This document shows positions 1 to 7,660 of a DNA stretch of 22,189 bases, piece after piece. Within the stretch, counting starts at the first letter, position 1, and each line of letters begins with the position of its first letter. Source of the DNA: CAYNGH01 sp964396845 (GTDB lineage Bacteria; Vulcanimicrobiota; JAJTBE01; CAYNGH01); NCBI GenBank assembly GCA_964396845.1, contig CAYNGH010000043.1:1-22189 (forward strand), in the 5' to 3' direction. The notes below the pieces were generated by a model. The model was not told the origin of the DNA, did not search any database, and saw only the letters and a program-made list of their open reading frames with translations. Made by a program: the position numbers and the translations under genes.

Positions 1-2
1 AG

Positions 3-197
3 GCGGCCAGGGACAACCTGAATCCCCTGGAAAAATTCATCAGTTTCTTCACAGGCATCTTCGGTTTCCACATAAAAAAGATGGACAACTTTATCAACCT
101 GAGGGACAACAAAGGAAAGATGCCGGTGGAATACGCCCGGAGTCATGGTTTCAAGGATGTGGTTCACCTGATGCGAAAAGCCGGTGCCAGAAAATAA
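3..197 (+). CDS. Ankyrin-repeat protein, C-terminal end (partial)
   Basis: An open frame enters from the left edge and ends at TAA 195-197, giving the last 64 residues of a protein whose start lies outside the window. The end reads as one ankyrin repeat: an N-L-R-D-N-K-G-K-M-P-V-E-Y-A turn and first helix, then a G-F-K-D-V-V-H-L-M second helix and a final K-A-G-A. This fits the family pattern D..G.TPL..A...GH..VV..LL..GA. Ankyrin repeats are protein-binding modules with no catalytic role, so no specific function can be given. The frame is too short and too close to the edge to say whether other domains precede it. It converges with the minus-strand gene that ends at 225, with 27 bases between and no clear terminator hairpin. 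Confidence 0.6.
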   Translation, partial: AARDNLNPLEKFISFFTGIFGFHIKKMDNFINLRDNKGKMPVEYARSHGFKDVVHLMRKAGARK

Positions 198-224
198 ATA
201 AAAATCGAAAACTCCGCCAGACTA

Positions 225-794
225 TTAATGATCATGCTCACAGTCATGATGGTTGTGTCCGTGACTGTGGGGAGTTTCCGGGGGCCGGGAATCATCAGTA
301 TCTTTTTGAATCTCACCGGCAGGGAAAACAGCAGGATTATCAGGGTCTGCAGAATCCATCATTATAATGCGGGATACTTTCCAGTTGCCCTGTTCACATG
401 TCATATACAAGGCAACTGACAGGGAAAGTTTTTCATGCTGAATCAGGTAGGCAACCCGGTATCCCTGACCCGGCCCACCATCGCTCTCAAGCTGGATTAA
501 CTCCTGAATATTATTCCTGTCCACCTTGTCCATACTGCGGTCAGATAGAAATTTATACACCTGATGCAGGTTGCGGGATAAATCTCCCGTGGATTTGACA
601 TTGAGGATATCTGTATCATTATCCATCAGTGCCCGCAAGAATTCACCGGCCACCTGTCGGGGGTGCATGCCGGCGGGAGTTGTATTTCGGTGCTGGTGGA
701 GTATCTTTATCAGCAACAGCAGTATAATCACCAGCAACAGCCCTGCAGTGAACCTGAAAAGCCTGTTACCGCCGGGGTCTGGTTTTTTGTCCAT
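225..794 (-). CDS. Membrane-anchored protein with His-rich C-terminal tail, function unknown
   Basis: A 189-aa protein starting at ATG 792-794. Residues about 12-32 form one strongly hydrophobic segment (GLLLVIILLLLIKIL), most likely an uncleaved N-terminal anchor with the rest outside the membrane. Residues about 45-150 look like a small alpha/beta domain of the NTF2-like or DUF4878 sort (a helix with EFLRALMDND, then strands with YRVAYLI and NWKVSRIIM); this assignment is by general shape only. The last 14 residues hold seven His and one Cys mixed with Asp and Glu (HSHGHNHHDCEHDH), a likely Zn, Ni or Cu binding tail. It is the last gene of a minus-strand unit, 26 bases after the 493-aa gene; a moderate GGGGAG site lies about 10 bases before the start. 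A role in metal buffering or handling is inference. Confidence 0.75.
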   Translation of the reverse strand: MDKKPDPGGNRLFRFTAGLLLVIILLLLIKILHQHRNTTPAGMHPRQVAGEFLRALMDNDTDILNVKSTGDLSRNLHQVYKFLSDRSMDKVDRNNIQELIQLESDGGPGQGYRVAYLIQHEKLSLSVALYMTCEQGNWKVSRIIMMDSADPDNPAVFPAGEIQKDTDDSRPPETPHSHGHNHHDCEHDH

Positions 795-820
795 ACTCAG
801 CCGGCTCCCCTGTGATTTTA

Positions 821-2302
821 TCAGCGTTTTTTCCTGTCCCGGCCACCTGTCCCTGAACCTTCCAGGCCCTGGAGAGATTCCAGTTCGTTGTCCAGCTCAA
901 CTATCTCCTGTTGATCAAGCCCTTCACCCGGGGAGATCAACTCGCTGGTTTCGGGACTTCTTGGCTCCGGAGTGCCGGTTTCTTTCTTTCGGGAGGACCT
1001 TCGGGTCTTTTCAATCCGTTCTTCCACTTCTTCCAGGCCGGTCAAGGGCTTTTTTATACCTTTAGGTATGATTTTCTTCATAACCATATCTTCCACAGGG
1101 ACCGGGGTGAGATCGTTCATATCCTCCAGAATACCCATGACCCTCAGTTCTTCCTTTTCCAGAAGAATCTTCTTGATCTCCGAGGATATATGATCCATCC
1201 CTTCGATGAAAGAAAAACCACAGCCGGGGTTCGCCTCCTGAATATGTTTTTTCATCAGGATGGAGATGGGAGTCGATGATATGAGTATCAGGTGACGGAG
1301 CTGATATGCCGCCACCTGGGCATTTATTAGATAAGCATCGTCAAGGTTCAGTTTCCGGTTGGCAAGATATATCATCAACGCTTCGTTGTTGACATTCAGA
1401 AACAGGGCGTTTTTCTGGCTCTCCTCTCTGGAGAGATAGACATCATTGTAACTGAAACCCAGGCTCTCAAGACTGTTTAAAATTGAAACCAAAAACCAGT
1501 AATCATCCGAGAGGATTCTTTTTCCGAAGGGAGTGCAGGATACTGTTCGCTCCACCTTTTCATCGCCGATGGAAGCCCCGCATACGAAACACTTGAAGCC
1601 CTTGTTGGCCAGGTCCTCCAGGGCTGATCGATCCGATACCTTGAGAACCTGCTGTCCTGTCTTGGTGCAAAGCAGGGAATAATCGCCGGAAACCAGCCCC
1701 AGTTCCTGAAAGGACTTGATAATTTCATCAATATTTTCAATACCGGCAATCTTTTTTAAATCTGCAAGAAATATTGAGTCCTTATCCATTATCGTCTGAA
1801 GCAACTGCCGGACTCCGGTATTTTCCAGCTCCCGGGCTGCGGATATGTCATCTTTTCCCGGGACGATGGTTCGGGCATTTTCCATAAGCATCCGGAATGA
1901 TACCGCCAGCTCCTTCACCGGTTCCCACTGGAGATCCCCTTCAGGAGAATGCTCCCTGACCAGTTCGATAATTCGGTTGCACAGCTGTTCGAATTCAATT
2001 CTTCCAGTGTTGCCTATGATGCCGACCTCGATATAATCGTAAAAGTCCGGCACCTTGTAGTAAAGGATACTGTCGGGTTTGAGATATACCAGGTCGCCCC
2101 CGGAAAGGATTGAGCCTGAAGGGATTATCTTGTCCCTGACAAATGAATCCTCCCGATCAATTTCCAAATTCAGCCGTTCCAGGAACTCCTGGCGCATGCC
2201 GTAGAGCAGGAGTTCAAAATCCCCCGCCAGTTCTCCGGCTAAACGCTGGCAGAATTTGTTGTCCAAGTTGGCCTTCAGCTGTTTCTGCTCGATTTTAAGC
2301 AT
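821..2302 (-). CDS. Uncharacterised 493-aa protein with possible winged helix and Cys cluster
   Basis: I do not recognise the family. ATG 2300-2302 has an AAGG site just upstream. The N-terminal 150 residues are mixed alpha/beta. Residues about 165-222 resemble a winged helix (LKKIAGIENIDEIIKSFQEL, then a strand pair ending in K-T-G-Q-Q-V-L-K-V). A possible metal knuckle follows: C212, then C238-F-V-C241, then C256. Residues about 265-385 form an alpha/beta region with a conserved-looking AYLINAQVAAYQLRHLILIS stretch that could be a Rossmann-like or nuclease-like core, though no catalytic set is evident. The last 90 residues are charged, Pro/Glu/Arg-rich and probably disordered, ending in RDRKKR. 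No signal peptide or membrane segment is visible, so it is probably cytoplasmic. It lies 46 bases after the deacylase gene and 26 before the His-tail gene, so cotranscription is likely. Confidence 0.8.
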   Translation of the reverse strand: MLKIEQKQLKANLDNKFCQRLAGELAGDFELLLYGMRQEFLERLNLEIDREDSFVRDKIIPSGSILSGGDLVYLKPDSILYYKVPDFYDYIEVGIIGNTGRIEFEQLCNRIIELVREHSPEGDLQWEPVKELAVSFRMLMENARTIVPGKDDISAARELENTGVRQLLQTIMDKDSIFLADLKKIAGIENIDEIIKSFQELGLVSGDYSLLCTKTGQQVLKVSDRSALEDLANKGFKCFVCGASIGDEKVERTVSCTPFGKRILSDDYWFLVSILNSLESLGFSYNDVYLSREESQKNALFLNVNNEALMIYLANRKLNLDDAYLINAQVAAYQLRHLILISSTPISILMKKHIQEANPGCGFSFIEGMDHISSEIKKILLEKEELRVMGILEDMNDLTPVPVEDMVMKKIIPKGIKKPLTGLEEVEERIEKTRRSSRKKETGTPEPRSPETSELISPGEGLDQQEIVELDNELESLQGLEGSGTGGRDRKKR

Positions 2303-2348
2303 TCTTCATCCTTACCCTTCCTGTCATTACCCTGTTTGACCGATACTT

Positions 2349-3956
2349 CTATACAATTTTTGCCAAATCCTTCAAGGGCCTGCCCAATACCCTGCCCCGG
2401 AGGCACCGGGATATCTCCCCATCCTCCACTGCAATATGCCCGTTGACGATAATCCAGCGAATCCCCACAGGATAACTGTGTGGATCCTGGTATGTGGCAG
2501 TATCCCGGATCCTGTCCGGGTCAAATATTACCAGGTCCCCGGCAAATCCGTGGGCTACAACCCCCCGATCCCACAGCCGTAGCATCCGGGCAGGGAGGGA
2601 AGTCATTTTCCTGATGGCATCGGGAAGGCTCAGCACCTTCTCCTCCCGGACATATTTCCCAAGAACCCGGGGGAAAGCTCCATAAGCTCTGGGATGGGGC
2701 ATGCCCCGGTGAAGGATTCCATCCACTGCTCTTGCGGAAGCATCGGTACATATTGATGTATGGGGATCCTTCATTGCCATTTTTACATCTTCGGGACACA
2801 TGCTGAAAAAGATTACGCCCACGGAGCCGTCTTCACTGGCGATGAGATTTAGAATCAAATCCACCGGTTGAATCCCCATATCCCGGGCAATCTCATCGAT
2901 GCGGTGTCCCTGGAATTTTTTGTTCTCTTCTCTGTTCACCTGGGAAACAAGAACAATTCGTCCATTGGAATATTCAAGCTCCACCAGCTCTTGGCGGATT
3001 TTCTGCCGGATTTGTGGATCCCTGAGGCGTCGAACCAGCTCCCGGCTCCCGCCGTCATGGGCCCAGTCAGGGAGAATCATCTGAAGCCCTGTGGATGAGG
3101 CTGGGTATGGGTATTGATCCTGCTGTACCCACTGGCCCTGATTCCGTGCTTCCCCAATCCGGCGGAGGGCATTGGACACCCGGCCCCAGTTCTTTTCCCC
3201 CGCTGACTTGATGTGGGATATTTCCACGGGCACTCCCGAAAGCCGGCCAATATCCAGAGCTTCGTCAATGGCTTCCATCAGGCCATCACTTTCTGATCGG
3301 ATATGACTGGAATAAAACCCCCCGTGTCGGGCCACCACCGAAGCCAGCTGGACAATTTCGCCGGTTTCGGAATATACCCCCGGAGGATATATAAGCCCTG
3401 TGGAGAGTCCCCGGGCACCTCGGGCCATGGCCATTTCCAGCTCCAGTTTCATTCTGTCCATCTCATCCTGCCGGGGCCGGCGGTCAGAAAGGCCCATCAC
3501 CGATCCCCGGAGAGTGCCATGCCCCACCAGACTTATCACGTTGGGGGCTATTCCCTGCCTCTCCATCCGATGAAACAGGCCTTCAAAATCAACCCAGTCC
3601 GGGGTCAGTCCATAATCCCGCATCAGGTCCCGGGTAACTTCTTCTTTCTGTTCTCCCATAAGAGGTGCCAGAGAAAACCCGCAATTGCCGATAACTTCTG
3701 TTGTTATCCCCTGGCAGATGGTGCTGGGAGCTCTGCCGTCAAGTAGCAGTGATGTGCCTGAATGGCTGTGGATGTTTATGAATCCCGGCGACAGGGCAAG
3801 CCCCCGGGCATCTATAACCCGGCCCGGCAAAAGCCCCCCTGTATCAGTCACCGGGTAAATTATCCTGCCATTGGCAATCCCCACATCCCCCGGGACGGGA
3901 TCATTGCCAAGACCGTCATAAACCAATGGATTTTTTATCAGAACATCAAGATTCAT
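2349..3956 (-). CDS. N-acyl-D-amino-acid deacylase (D-aminoacylase family amidohydrolase)
   Basis: A 535-aa member of the amidohydrolase superfamily that removes acyl groups from N-acyl-D-amino acids or related N-acyl or dipeptide substrates in the cytoplasm. The metal ligands expected of the D-aminoacylase branch are visible: H63 and H65 (FINIHSHSG), the branch-typical C92 (IGNCGFS), H218 (SSHIRSE), H248 (EISHIKSAG) and a catalytic-type D405 (ICTDASA). H146 lies in LVGHGTLR. The C-terminal part has the usual HPRAYGAFPR stretch and a GDLVIFDP strand of the small beta domain. Length is normal for the family (about 480-540). ATG 3954-3956 is preceded by GGAG at six bases. The gene lies 18 bases after the zinc-ribbon gene on the same strand. 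The exact substrate (D-Glu, D-Asp or neutral) cannot be told. Confidence 0.93.
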   Translation of the reverse strand: MNLDVLIKNPLVYDGLGNDPVPGDVGIANGRIIYPVTDTGGLLPGRVIDARGLALSPGFINIHSHSGTSLLLDGRAPSTICQGITTEVIGNCGFSLAPLMGEQKEEVTRDLMRDYGLTPDWVDFEGLFHRMERQGIAPNVISLVGHGTLRGSVMGLSDRRPRQDEMDRMKLELEMAMARGARGLSTGLIYPPGVYSETGEIVQLASVVARHGGFYSSHIRSESDGLMEAIDEALDIGRLSGVPVEISHIKSAGEKNWGRVSNALRRIGEARNQGQWVQQDQYPYPASSTGLQMILPDWAHDGGSRELVRRLRDPQIRQKIRQELVELEYSNGRIVLVSQVNREENKKFQGHRIDEIARDMGIQPVDLILNLIASEDGSVGVIFFSMCPEDVKMAMKDPHTSICTDASARAVDGILHRGMPHPRAYGAFPRVLGKYVREEKVLSLPDAIRKMTSLPARMLRLWDRGVVAHGFAGDLVIFDPDRIRDTATYQDPHSYPVGIRWIIVNGHIAVEDGEISRCLRGRVLGRPLKDLAKIV

Positions 3957-3974
3957 AAATATCTCCGCCTGCTG

Positions 3975-4367
3975 TTACAGGGGCGACATGCATCCCCCGC
4001 AGTAAGGCTGATCCTTTCTGTTAAATGTCCCGCACAGATCACATTGCGCCTGATCTTTTAGTTTCGGGAATTTCACCTTCACTTTGACCGCCACGGTTTC
4101 AAGCTCCAGATCACGAAACCGGGAAATCTCCATCTGACACATTTCGCAGTAGTCATTTCTTCCGGGGTTTACATATCCGCAGTTTCTGCAAATATTAATA
4201 TCATAGTCGGGAGGGGGCATCCGCCGGAGTGGTTCCAGCTCTATGTATCCAAAAGAAGGCTCAGGAGCGGGCAGGACTATTCTGACGGGGATCATCTCCC
4301 AGAAAGCCGAGGACACACCCGGATCTGCAGGGGGAATCCTGACTGGTTTGAAATCGAGGTAATCCAA
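3975..4367 (-). CDS. Double zinc-ribbon protein
   Basis: A 130-aa protein with two Cys4 ribbons in its C-terminal half: C60-x2-C63 with C74-x2-C77, and C109-x2-C112 with C123-x2-C126. The first ~55 residues are Pro-rich and aromatic without a recognised domain. Such ribbons bind structural zinc and usually mediate protein or nucleic-acid contacts; the specific role is unknown. The start given is TTG 4365-4367, with AGGGAG (4377-4382) nine bases upstream. The same frame stays open to a TAG at 4461-4463, and an AGGGGAGG site (4455-4462) lies nine bases before an in-frame CTG (4443-4445), so a protein 26 residues longer is possible. The gene heads the minus-strand unit leading into the deacylase 18 bases later and is divergent from lgt. 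Confidence 0.78.
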   Translation of the reverse strand: MDYLDFKPVRIPPADPGVSSAFWEMIPVRIVLPAPEPSFGYIELEPLRRMPPPDYDINICRNCGYVNPGRNDYCEMCQMEISRFRDLELETVAVKVKVKFPKLKDQAQCDLCGTFNRKDQPYCGGCMSPL

Positions 4368-4454
4368 CGAAGTCCACTCCCTGTAATAGTCCGGCTGATC
4401 ATAACCAAAACCGGATCTCGCCGGGGATAATATTTGCCCTTCCAGAGAACAAAT

Positions 4455-4462
4455 CCTCCCCT
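4455..4462 (-). promoter_or_regulatory. Strong Shine-Dalgarno-like site upstream of the zinc-ribbon frame
   Basis: On the minus strand this reads AGGGGAGG. It lies about 90 bases before the TTG start of the zinc-ribbon gene. It is nine bases before an in-frame CTG (4443-4445), and also two bases before an out-of-frame TTG (4450-4452) that opens a 17-codon reading frame ending at 4399. It may mark a CTG start of the zinc-ribbon protein, a short leader peptide, or nothing. Confidence 0.35.
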
Positions 4463-4478
4463 ATGAATCCCTGTGGGG

Positions 4479-4507
4479 TTGAACCGAGAGAGAAAAGGTG
4501 GTAATAT
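4479..4507 (+). promoter_or_regulatory. Sigma-70-type promoter of the lgt-gspKLM operon
   Basis: TTGAAC (4479-4484) and TAATAT (4502-4507) are separated by exactly 17 bases, close to consensus on both sides. Transcription would start near 4514, giving a leader of about 27 bases that contains the GGAGGT ribosome site at 4531-4536 just before the lgt TTG start. It is the best promoter I can see in the window. The sequence shows the boxes; use by the cell is inference. Confidence 0.6.
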
Positions 4508-4540
4508 TTACTGAAAAATAGAATATCCCGGGAGGTCCAA

Positions 4541-5386
4541 TTGCATCCTGTTGCTTTCAAGCTGGGCAGTTTCACCATATACTGGTATGGACTTATGACT
4601 GTCATTGCCTATGCTGTTGTTCTTGTGTCAATGAAATATACCCGCAGATATGAAGACTTGGATCCCGACACCGCCCTTGACTGTTCGATTTATGCCATTA
4701 TCGGCGGAGTTCTGGGAGCAAGGCTCCTCTACACTATGATAAATTTTTCCGATTATATTCAACGGCCCCTGGAGATAATCAAGATCCGGGAGGGAGGGCT
4801 TTCCTGGTATGGGGCACTTATGGGCGGAGCACTGGCCATATTCATCCTGTCCCGGGTCCGGAAGAAGTCTTTTCCAAGGCTGATTGACTTCACCGCGGTC
4901 CACGGTGTTATCGCTCTTGCGGTAGGCAGAATCGGATGTTTCCTTAACGGTTGCTGTTATGGCCGGGTGACACAGGTTCCCTGGGGTGTGGAGTTCACCG
5001 GCGCTCAACTGGAAGGGATACGTCATCCAACCCAGCTTTATGAAACCATCCTGCTGGTAGCGGCTTTTATCATTCTCCTGCGGTGGTGGCCTCATAAAAA
5101 ATTTGACGGGGAGATGACCCTGGGGGCATTCTTTTTTAACGGTCTTTCCCGGTTCATCATGGAATTTTTCCGCTACAACACCCCGGATCAATATCCCGGC
5201 GGAGGTATGCTGTCCCTGGCCCAGTATTTTGCAATACTGTTGATTCTGATATTTCCGGTGATAATTATTGCCAACAGGAGAAAAGCATCTGCCGGAGAAA
5301 ACCATACAGAAAATGGGATAACAAAAGATGACTGCACAGGTGAAGCCGGCAATATCAGCAAAGAACAGATGGATGTGACGGATTGA
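4541..5386 (+). CDS. lgt: Prolipoprotein diacylglyceryl transferase
   Basis: A 281-aa integral inner-membrane enzyme that transfers diacylglycerol from phosphatidylglycerol to the lipobox Cys of prolipoproteins, the first step of lipoprotein maturation. Family marks seen: MHPVAFKLGSFTIYWYGLM at the N-terminus, R-E-G-G-L-S-W-Y-G (83-91; the usual HGGLS-type motif has Glu in place of the His), the Lgt signature G129-R-I-G-C-F-L-N-G-C-C-Y-G with essential Arg130, HPTQLYE (162-168), and SRFIMEFFR in the last third. About seven hydrophobic segments are visible. The start is TTG 4541 with GGAGGT at 4531-4536. After residue ~247 a hydrophilic tail of about 35 residues runs on, longer than usual, and its stop codon overlaps the gspK start (TTGA at 5383-5386), so the two are probably translationally coupled. 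Confidence 0.95.
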   Translation: MHPVAFKLGSFTIYWYGLMTVIAYAVVLVSMKYTRRYEDLDPDTALDCSIYAIIGGVLGARLLYTMINFSDYIQRPLEIIKIREGGLSWYGALMGGALAIFILSRVRKKSFPRLIDFTAVHGVIALAVGRIGCFLNGCCYGRVTQVPWGVEFTGAQLEGIRHPTQLYETILLVAAFIILLRWWPHKKFDGEMTLGAFFFNGLSRFIMEFFRYNTPDQYPGGGMLSLAQYFAILLILIFPVIIIANRRKASAGENHTENGITKDDCTGEAGNISKEQMDVTD

Positions 5387-6303
5387 TCTTGCTCACTGTT
5401 TTAGGCGCCCTGGGGGTGCTCTACATAATGATACTCCAGTTAGGTGCTGATGCCACCTTCAATGCCCAGTATTTCCACCGGGTTCATTTCAAGGAGAAGT
5501 CCTATTATATGGCCCGTTCAGCTTACAGCGGGCTGGCGACGCTGTTGTCAATGGAAGACAGCAGTTTCGATTCCCTTCAGGATCAGTGGGCCCAGGAGAT
5601 CCCTCCCTATCATTTCCCCGATGAACAAGTATATCTCCGGGTCGAGGTGGAAGACATGGAGCGTTATTTCAATGTCAATTCCATCATGGGGGACGGGGAT
5701 CAGGTGAATGATCGGCAGGAGAAGCAATTCCGCCGGCTTCTGAATGTCCTGCAGATCAACCCGGATCTTTCCAATGCATTTCTGGACTGGATCGACACCG
5801 ACGAGGAACGCCGGGTTCCTGGTGGAGCCGACGGCCTCGATTACAGGGATATTCCCGCCAAGGGGGGGAGGCTGGATTCCCTGGAGGAGATTCTCCTGAT
5901 AAAGGGGATTGAACGGGAAGATTACCTGGGGCGGGTTTCCTCGGGGCAGGCGGTTCCGGGCCTGCGGGATGTCCTGACAGTTCATTCCAGCGGGAAGGTG
6001 AATGTGAACACCGCGGGACGGGAGATTCTTCTGAGCCTTGACGATGAGATGACCGAGAATATTGCTCTGGAGATAATCCGTCGCCGGGAGGAAACTCCTT
6101 TCCGATCCATGGATGATCTTCGTGAGTTGCCGGGGATTTCCCACGACATGCTCTACCGTTTGAAGCAAATATCCGACATCAAGAGCGAATATTTTAAAAT
6201 TAAAATTACCGTTGAAAGTTATCAGAAGGATTCAGAGAGTCTTACTGTAATAGTAAAAAGATCCGGCCAGGCAGGCAGTATAGTATTCTGGAAGGCAGAT
6301 TGA
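5383..6303 (+). CDS. gspK: Type II secretion / pseudopilus minor pilin GspK
   Basis: A 306-aa GspK, the large minor pseudopilin that sits with GspI and GspJ at the tip of the type II secretion pseudopilus. Residues 1-20 are the hydrophobic N-terminal helix (MILLTVLGALGVLYIMILQL). FLDWID (133-138), followed by V-P-G-G-A-D-G-L-D-Y (145-154), is the GspK core motif, and the end carries a helix-hairpin-helix-like stretch with VNVNTAGREILLSL (207-220) and LRELPGIS (246-253). The +5 Glu of other pseudopilins is absent, as is usual in GspK. Oddity: the only in-frame start is TTG 5383, inside the lgt stop overlap, so no prepilin leader is encoded, although the codon just before it is Gly. It is followed by gspL after a single base. 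Confidence 0.88.
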   Translation: MILLTVLGALGVLYIMILQLGADATFNAQYFHRVHFKEKSYYMARSAYSGLATLLSMEDSSFDSLQDQWAQEIPPYHFPDEQVYLRVEVEDMERYFNVNSIMGDGDQVNDRQEKQFRRLLNVLQINPDLSNAFLDWIDTDEERRVPGGADGLDYRDIPAKGGRLDSLEEILLIKGIEREDYLGRVSSGQAVPGLRDVLTVHSSGKVNVNTAGREILLSLDDEMTENIALEIIRRREETPFRSMDDLRELPGISHDMLYRLKQISDIKSEYFKIKITVESYQKDSESLTVIVKRSGQAGSIVFWKAD

Positions 6304-6304
6304 C

Positions 6305-7660
6305 ATGGCAGTCTATCAAGGCATAGATCCGGGGAACAGCAAGATCCGCAGGATAACCGTCAAATCCGGGCTTGGCGGTTTCAGCACTGCCGGCAAACAG
6401 AAACCCCGCAGAAAAATAATGACCGTTCCCTCCTATCTTCTCACTTTTCGCCAGTTTATATTCCCATTTCAAGACAAAAAAAGAATCCGGGACATCCTGC
6501 CCGGAGAACTGATGGACAGCCTCGCCTACTCCCTGGAGGATGTCATCTGGGATATTTCTTCCACTGACCAGCACAAGGCCCGGACTGTGGTGATTCCCAG
6601 GGATTATCTGGATCAATTCCTGAAATCCCACGGAAACTCAGTGCAGGTCATCGATGCGGAACCATGCGCTCTGGCCAGGGTTGCCGGTTACAACGGCATC
6701 CGGGAAGCCCTGATACTGGATATGGGTGCCCATAAAACCGCCGCGGTGGGAGTCGCCAACCGCAGGGTGGAAATGCTCCGGGTACGGCTCATGGGGGGGA
6801 ATCATCTTGACAAGGTAATATCTTCCCGAATGAACCTTGGCATTGAAGCAGCCCGAACCTTGAAGGAGCAAAAGGGGCTGGAGCTTCCCCCGGTAAAGGA
6901 ATTCCTCGATGAAATGTTCAATTCCCTGTCCCTGCCTTCTCTGGAAGAATATGAAGCCATCATCATCACCGGAGGCACTTCCAAACTGCCGGGACTGGAA
7001 GAATATCTGACAGAGCGGTTCAGTCTTCCGGTGAAAAAATTTGAACTGCCCGGCGGACTGGATCCCCAGTTGGACGCAGTGGCCCTGGGGGCGGCGCTTT
7101 ATTACAGTGTCGGTGATGAGAAGGTCAACCTCAAGGAGAAGAAAGAATCAGAGAAAAAATCCACTGCCCCACACTGGCTGTTGCTTCTGCTTTTGCCCCT
7201 GATTCTTTTCTCCGTCAACATCAAATCCCAGGAAAAAATCCTGGAAAAGGAACAAGCTCAACTGCGAAATGCCCAGGTAGCCCTTCTTCGAAAGGAATTT
7301 CCCGACATAGGCCGGATAGTATCCCCTCTGAATCAGGCCCGGGGACTCATCGGAACCGGCAGTGCCTCGGATTCATCCCCCACAGTGGAAACCCTTGAAT
7401 CTCTGTCTATCATTGCCAGGGCACGTCGAGGAATGGAGGTAAACTTCTACGAGATGGATTTTGCCGAGAGGGAAGTGAAGCTCAAGGGAGAATCAGACTC
7501 ATTCCAGACCGTTGACCAGCTACGGGGCAGTCTGGCAAAGGAGTTTGCCGGCGCAGAGATCCTGGAGCAGAAGACGAAACCCAACGGCAAGGTGGATTTT
7601 TATATTAAGGTGGACAATACAAAAAGTGAAAAAGAAACCCAGGGAACAACTGACAATTAA
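6305..7660 (+). CDS. gspL: Type II secretion assembly platform protein GspL
   Basis: A 451-aa GspL, which in the known system links the cytoplasmic ATPase GspE to the inner-membrane platform. Residues 1-270 form the actin-like (PilM-type) cytoplasmic domain: IDPGNSK near the start, LILDMGAHKTAAVGV (136-150) as the phosphate-binding-like strand pair, and IIITGGTSKLPGLEEYL (219-235). A Lys/Glu-rich stretch (272-287) leads to one membrane helix (about 290-305, HWLLLLLLPLILFSVNI), a short coiled coil and a C-terminal periplasmic ferredoxin-like domain (about 375-440). ATG 6305 follows the gspK stop by one base. No gspE lies in the window, so its ATPase partner must be encoded elsewhere. The alternative is a PilM-PilN-type fusion from a type IV pilus system. 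Confidence 0.85.
   Translation: MAVYQGIDPGNSKIRRITVKSGLGGFSTAGKQKPRRKIMTVPSYLLTFRQFIFPFQDKKRIRDILPGELMDSLAYSLEDVIWDISSTDQHKARTVVIPRDYLDQFLKSHGNSVQVIDAEPCALARVAGYNGIREALILDMGAHKTAAVGVANRRVEMLRVRLMGGNHLDKVISSRMNLGIEAARTLKEQKGLELPPVKEFLDEMFNSLSLPSLEEYEAIIITGGTSKLPGLEEYLTERFSLPVKKFELPGGLDPQLDAVALGAALYYSVGDEKVNLKEKKESEKKSTAPHWLLLLLLPLILFSVNIKSQEKILEKEQAQLRNAQVALLRKEFPDIGRIVSPLNQARGLIGTGSASDSSPTVETLESLSIIARARRGMEVNFYEMDFAEREVKLKGESDSFQTVDQLRGSLAKEFAGAEILEQKTKPNGKVDFYIKVDNTKSEKETQGTTDN

Noticed and set aside
4464..4480. Possible small hairpin (CCCC ... GGGG) before the lgt promoter as a terminator or riboswitch
   Set aside because: The stem has only four pairs, there is no T-run on either strand, and no riboswitch core is recognisable.
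4628..5305. 225-codon minus-strand open frame across lgt
   Set aside because: It lies opposite an unmistakable Lgt sequence and shows no domain or coherent composition of its own.
7512..7625. Upstream extension of the gspM frame beginning with ATG 7512
   Set aside because: This part overlaps gspL out of frame, is rich in Arg and Trp without the TM-first layout of GspM, and the GTG at 7626 gives the expected basic N-terminus and membrane helix.
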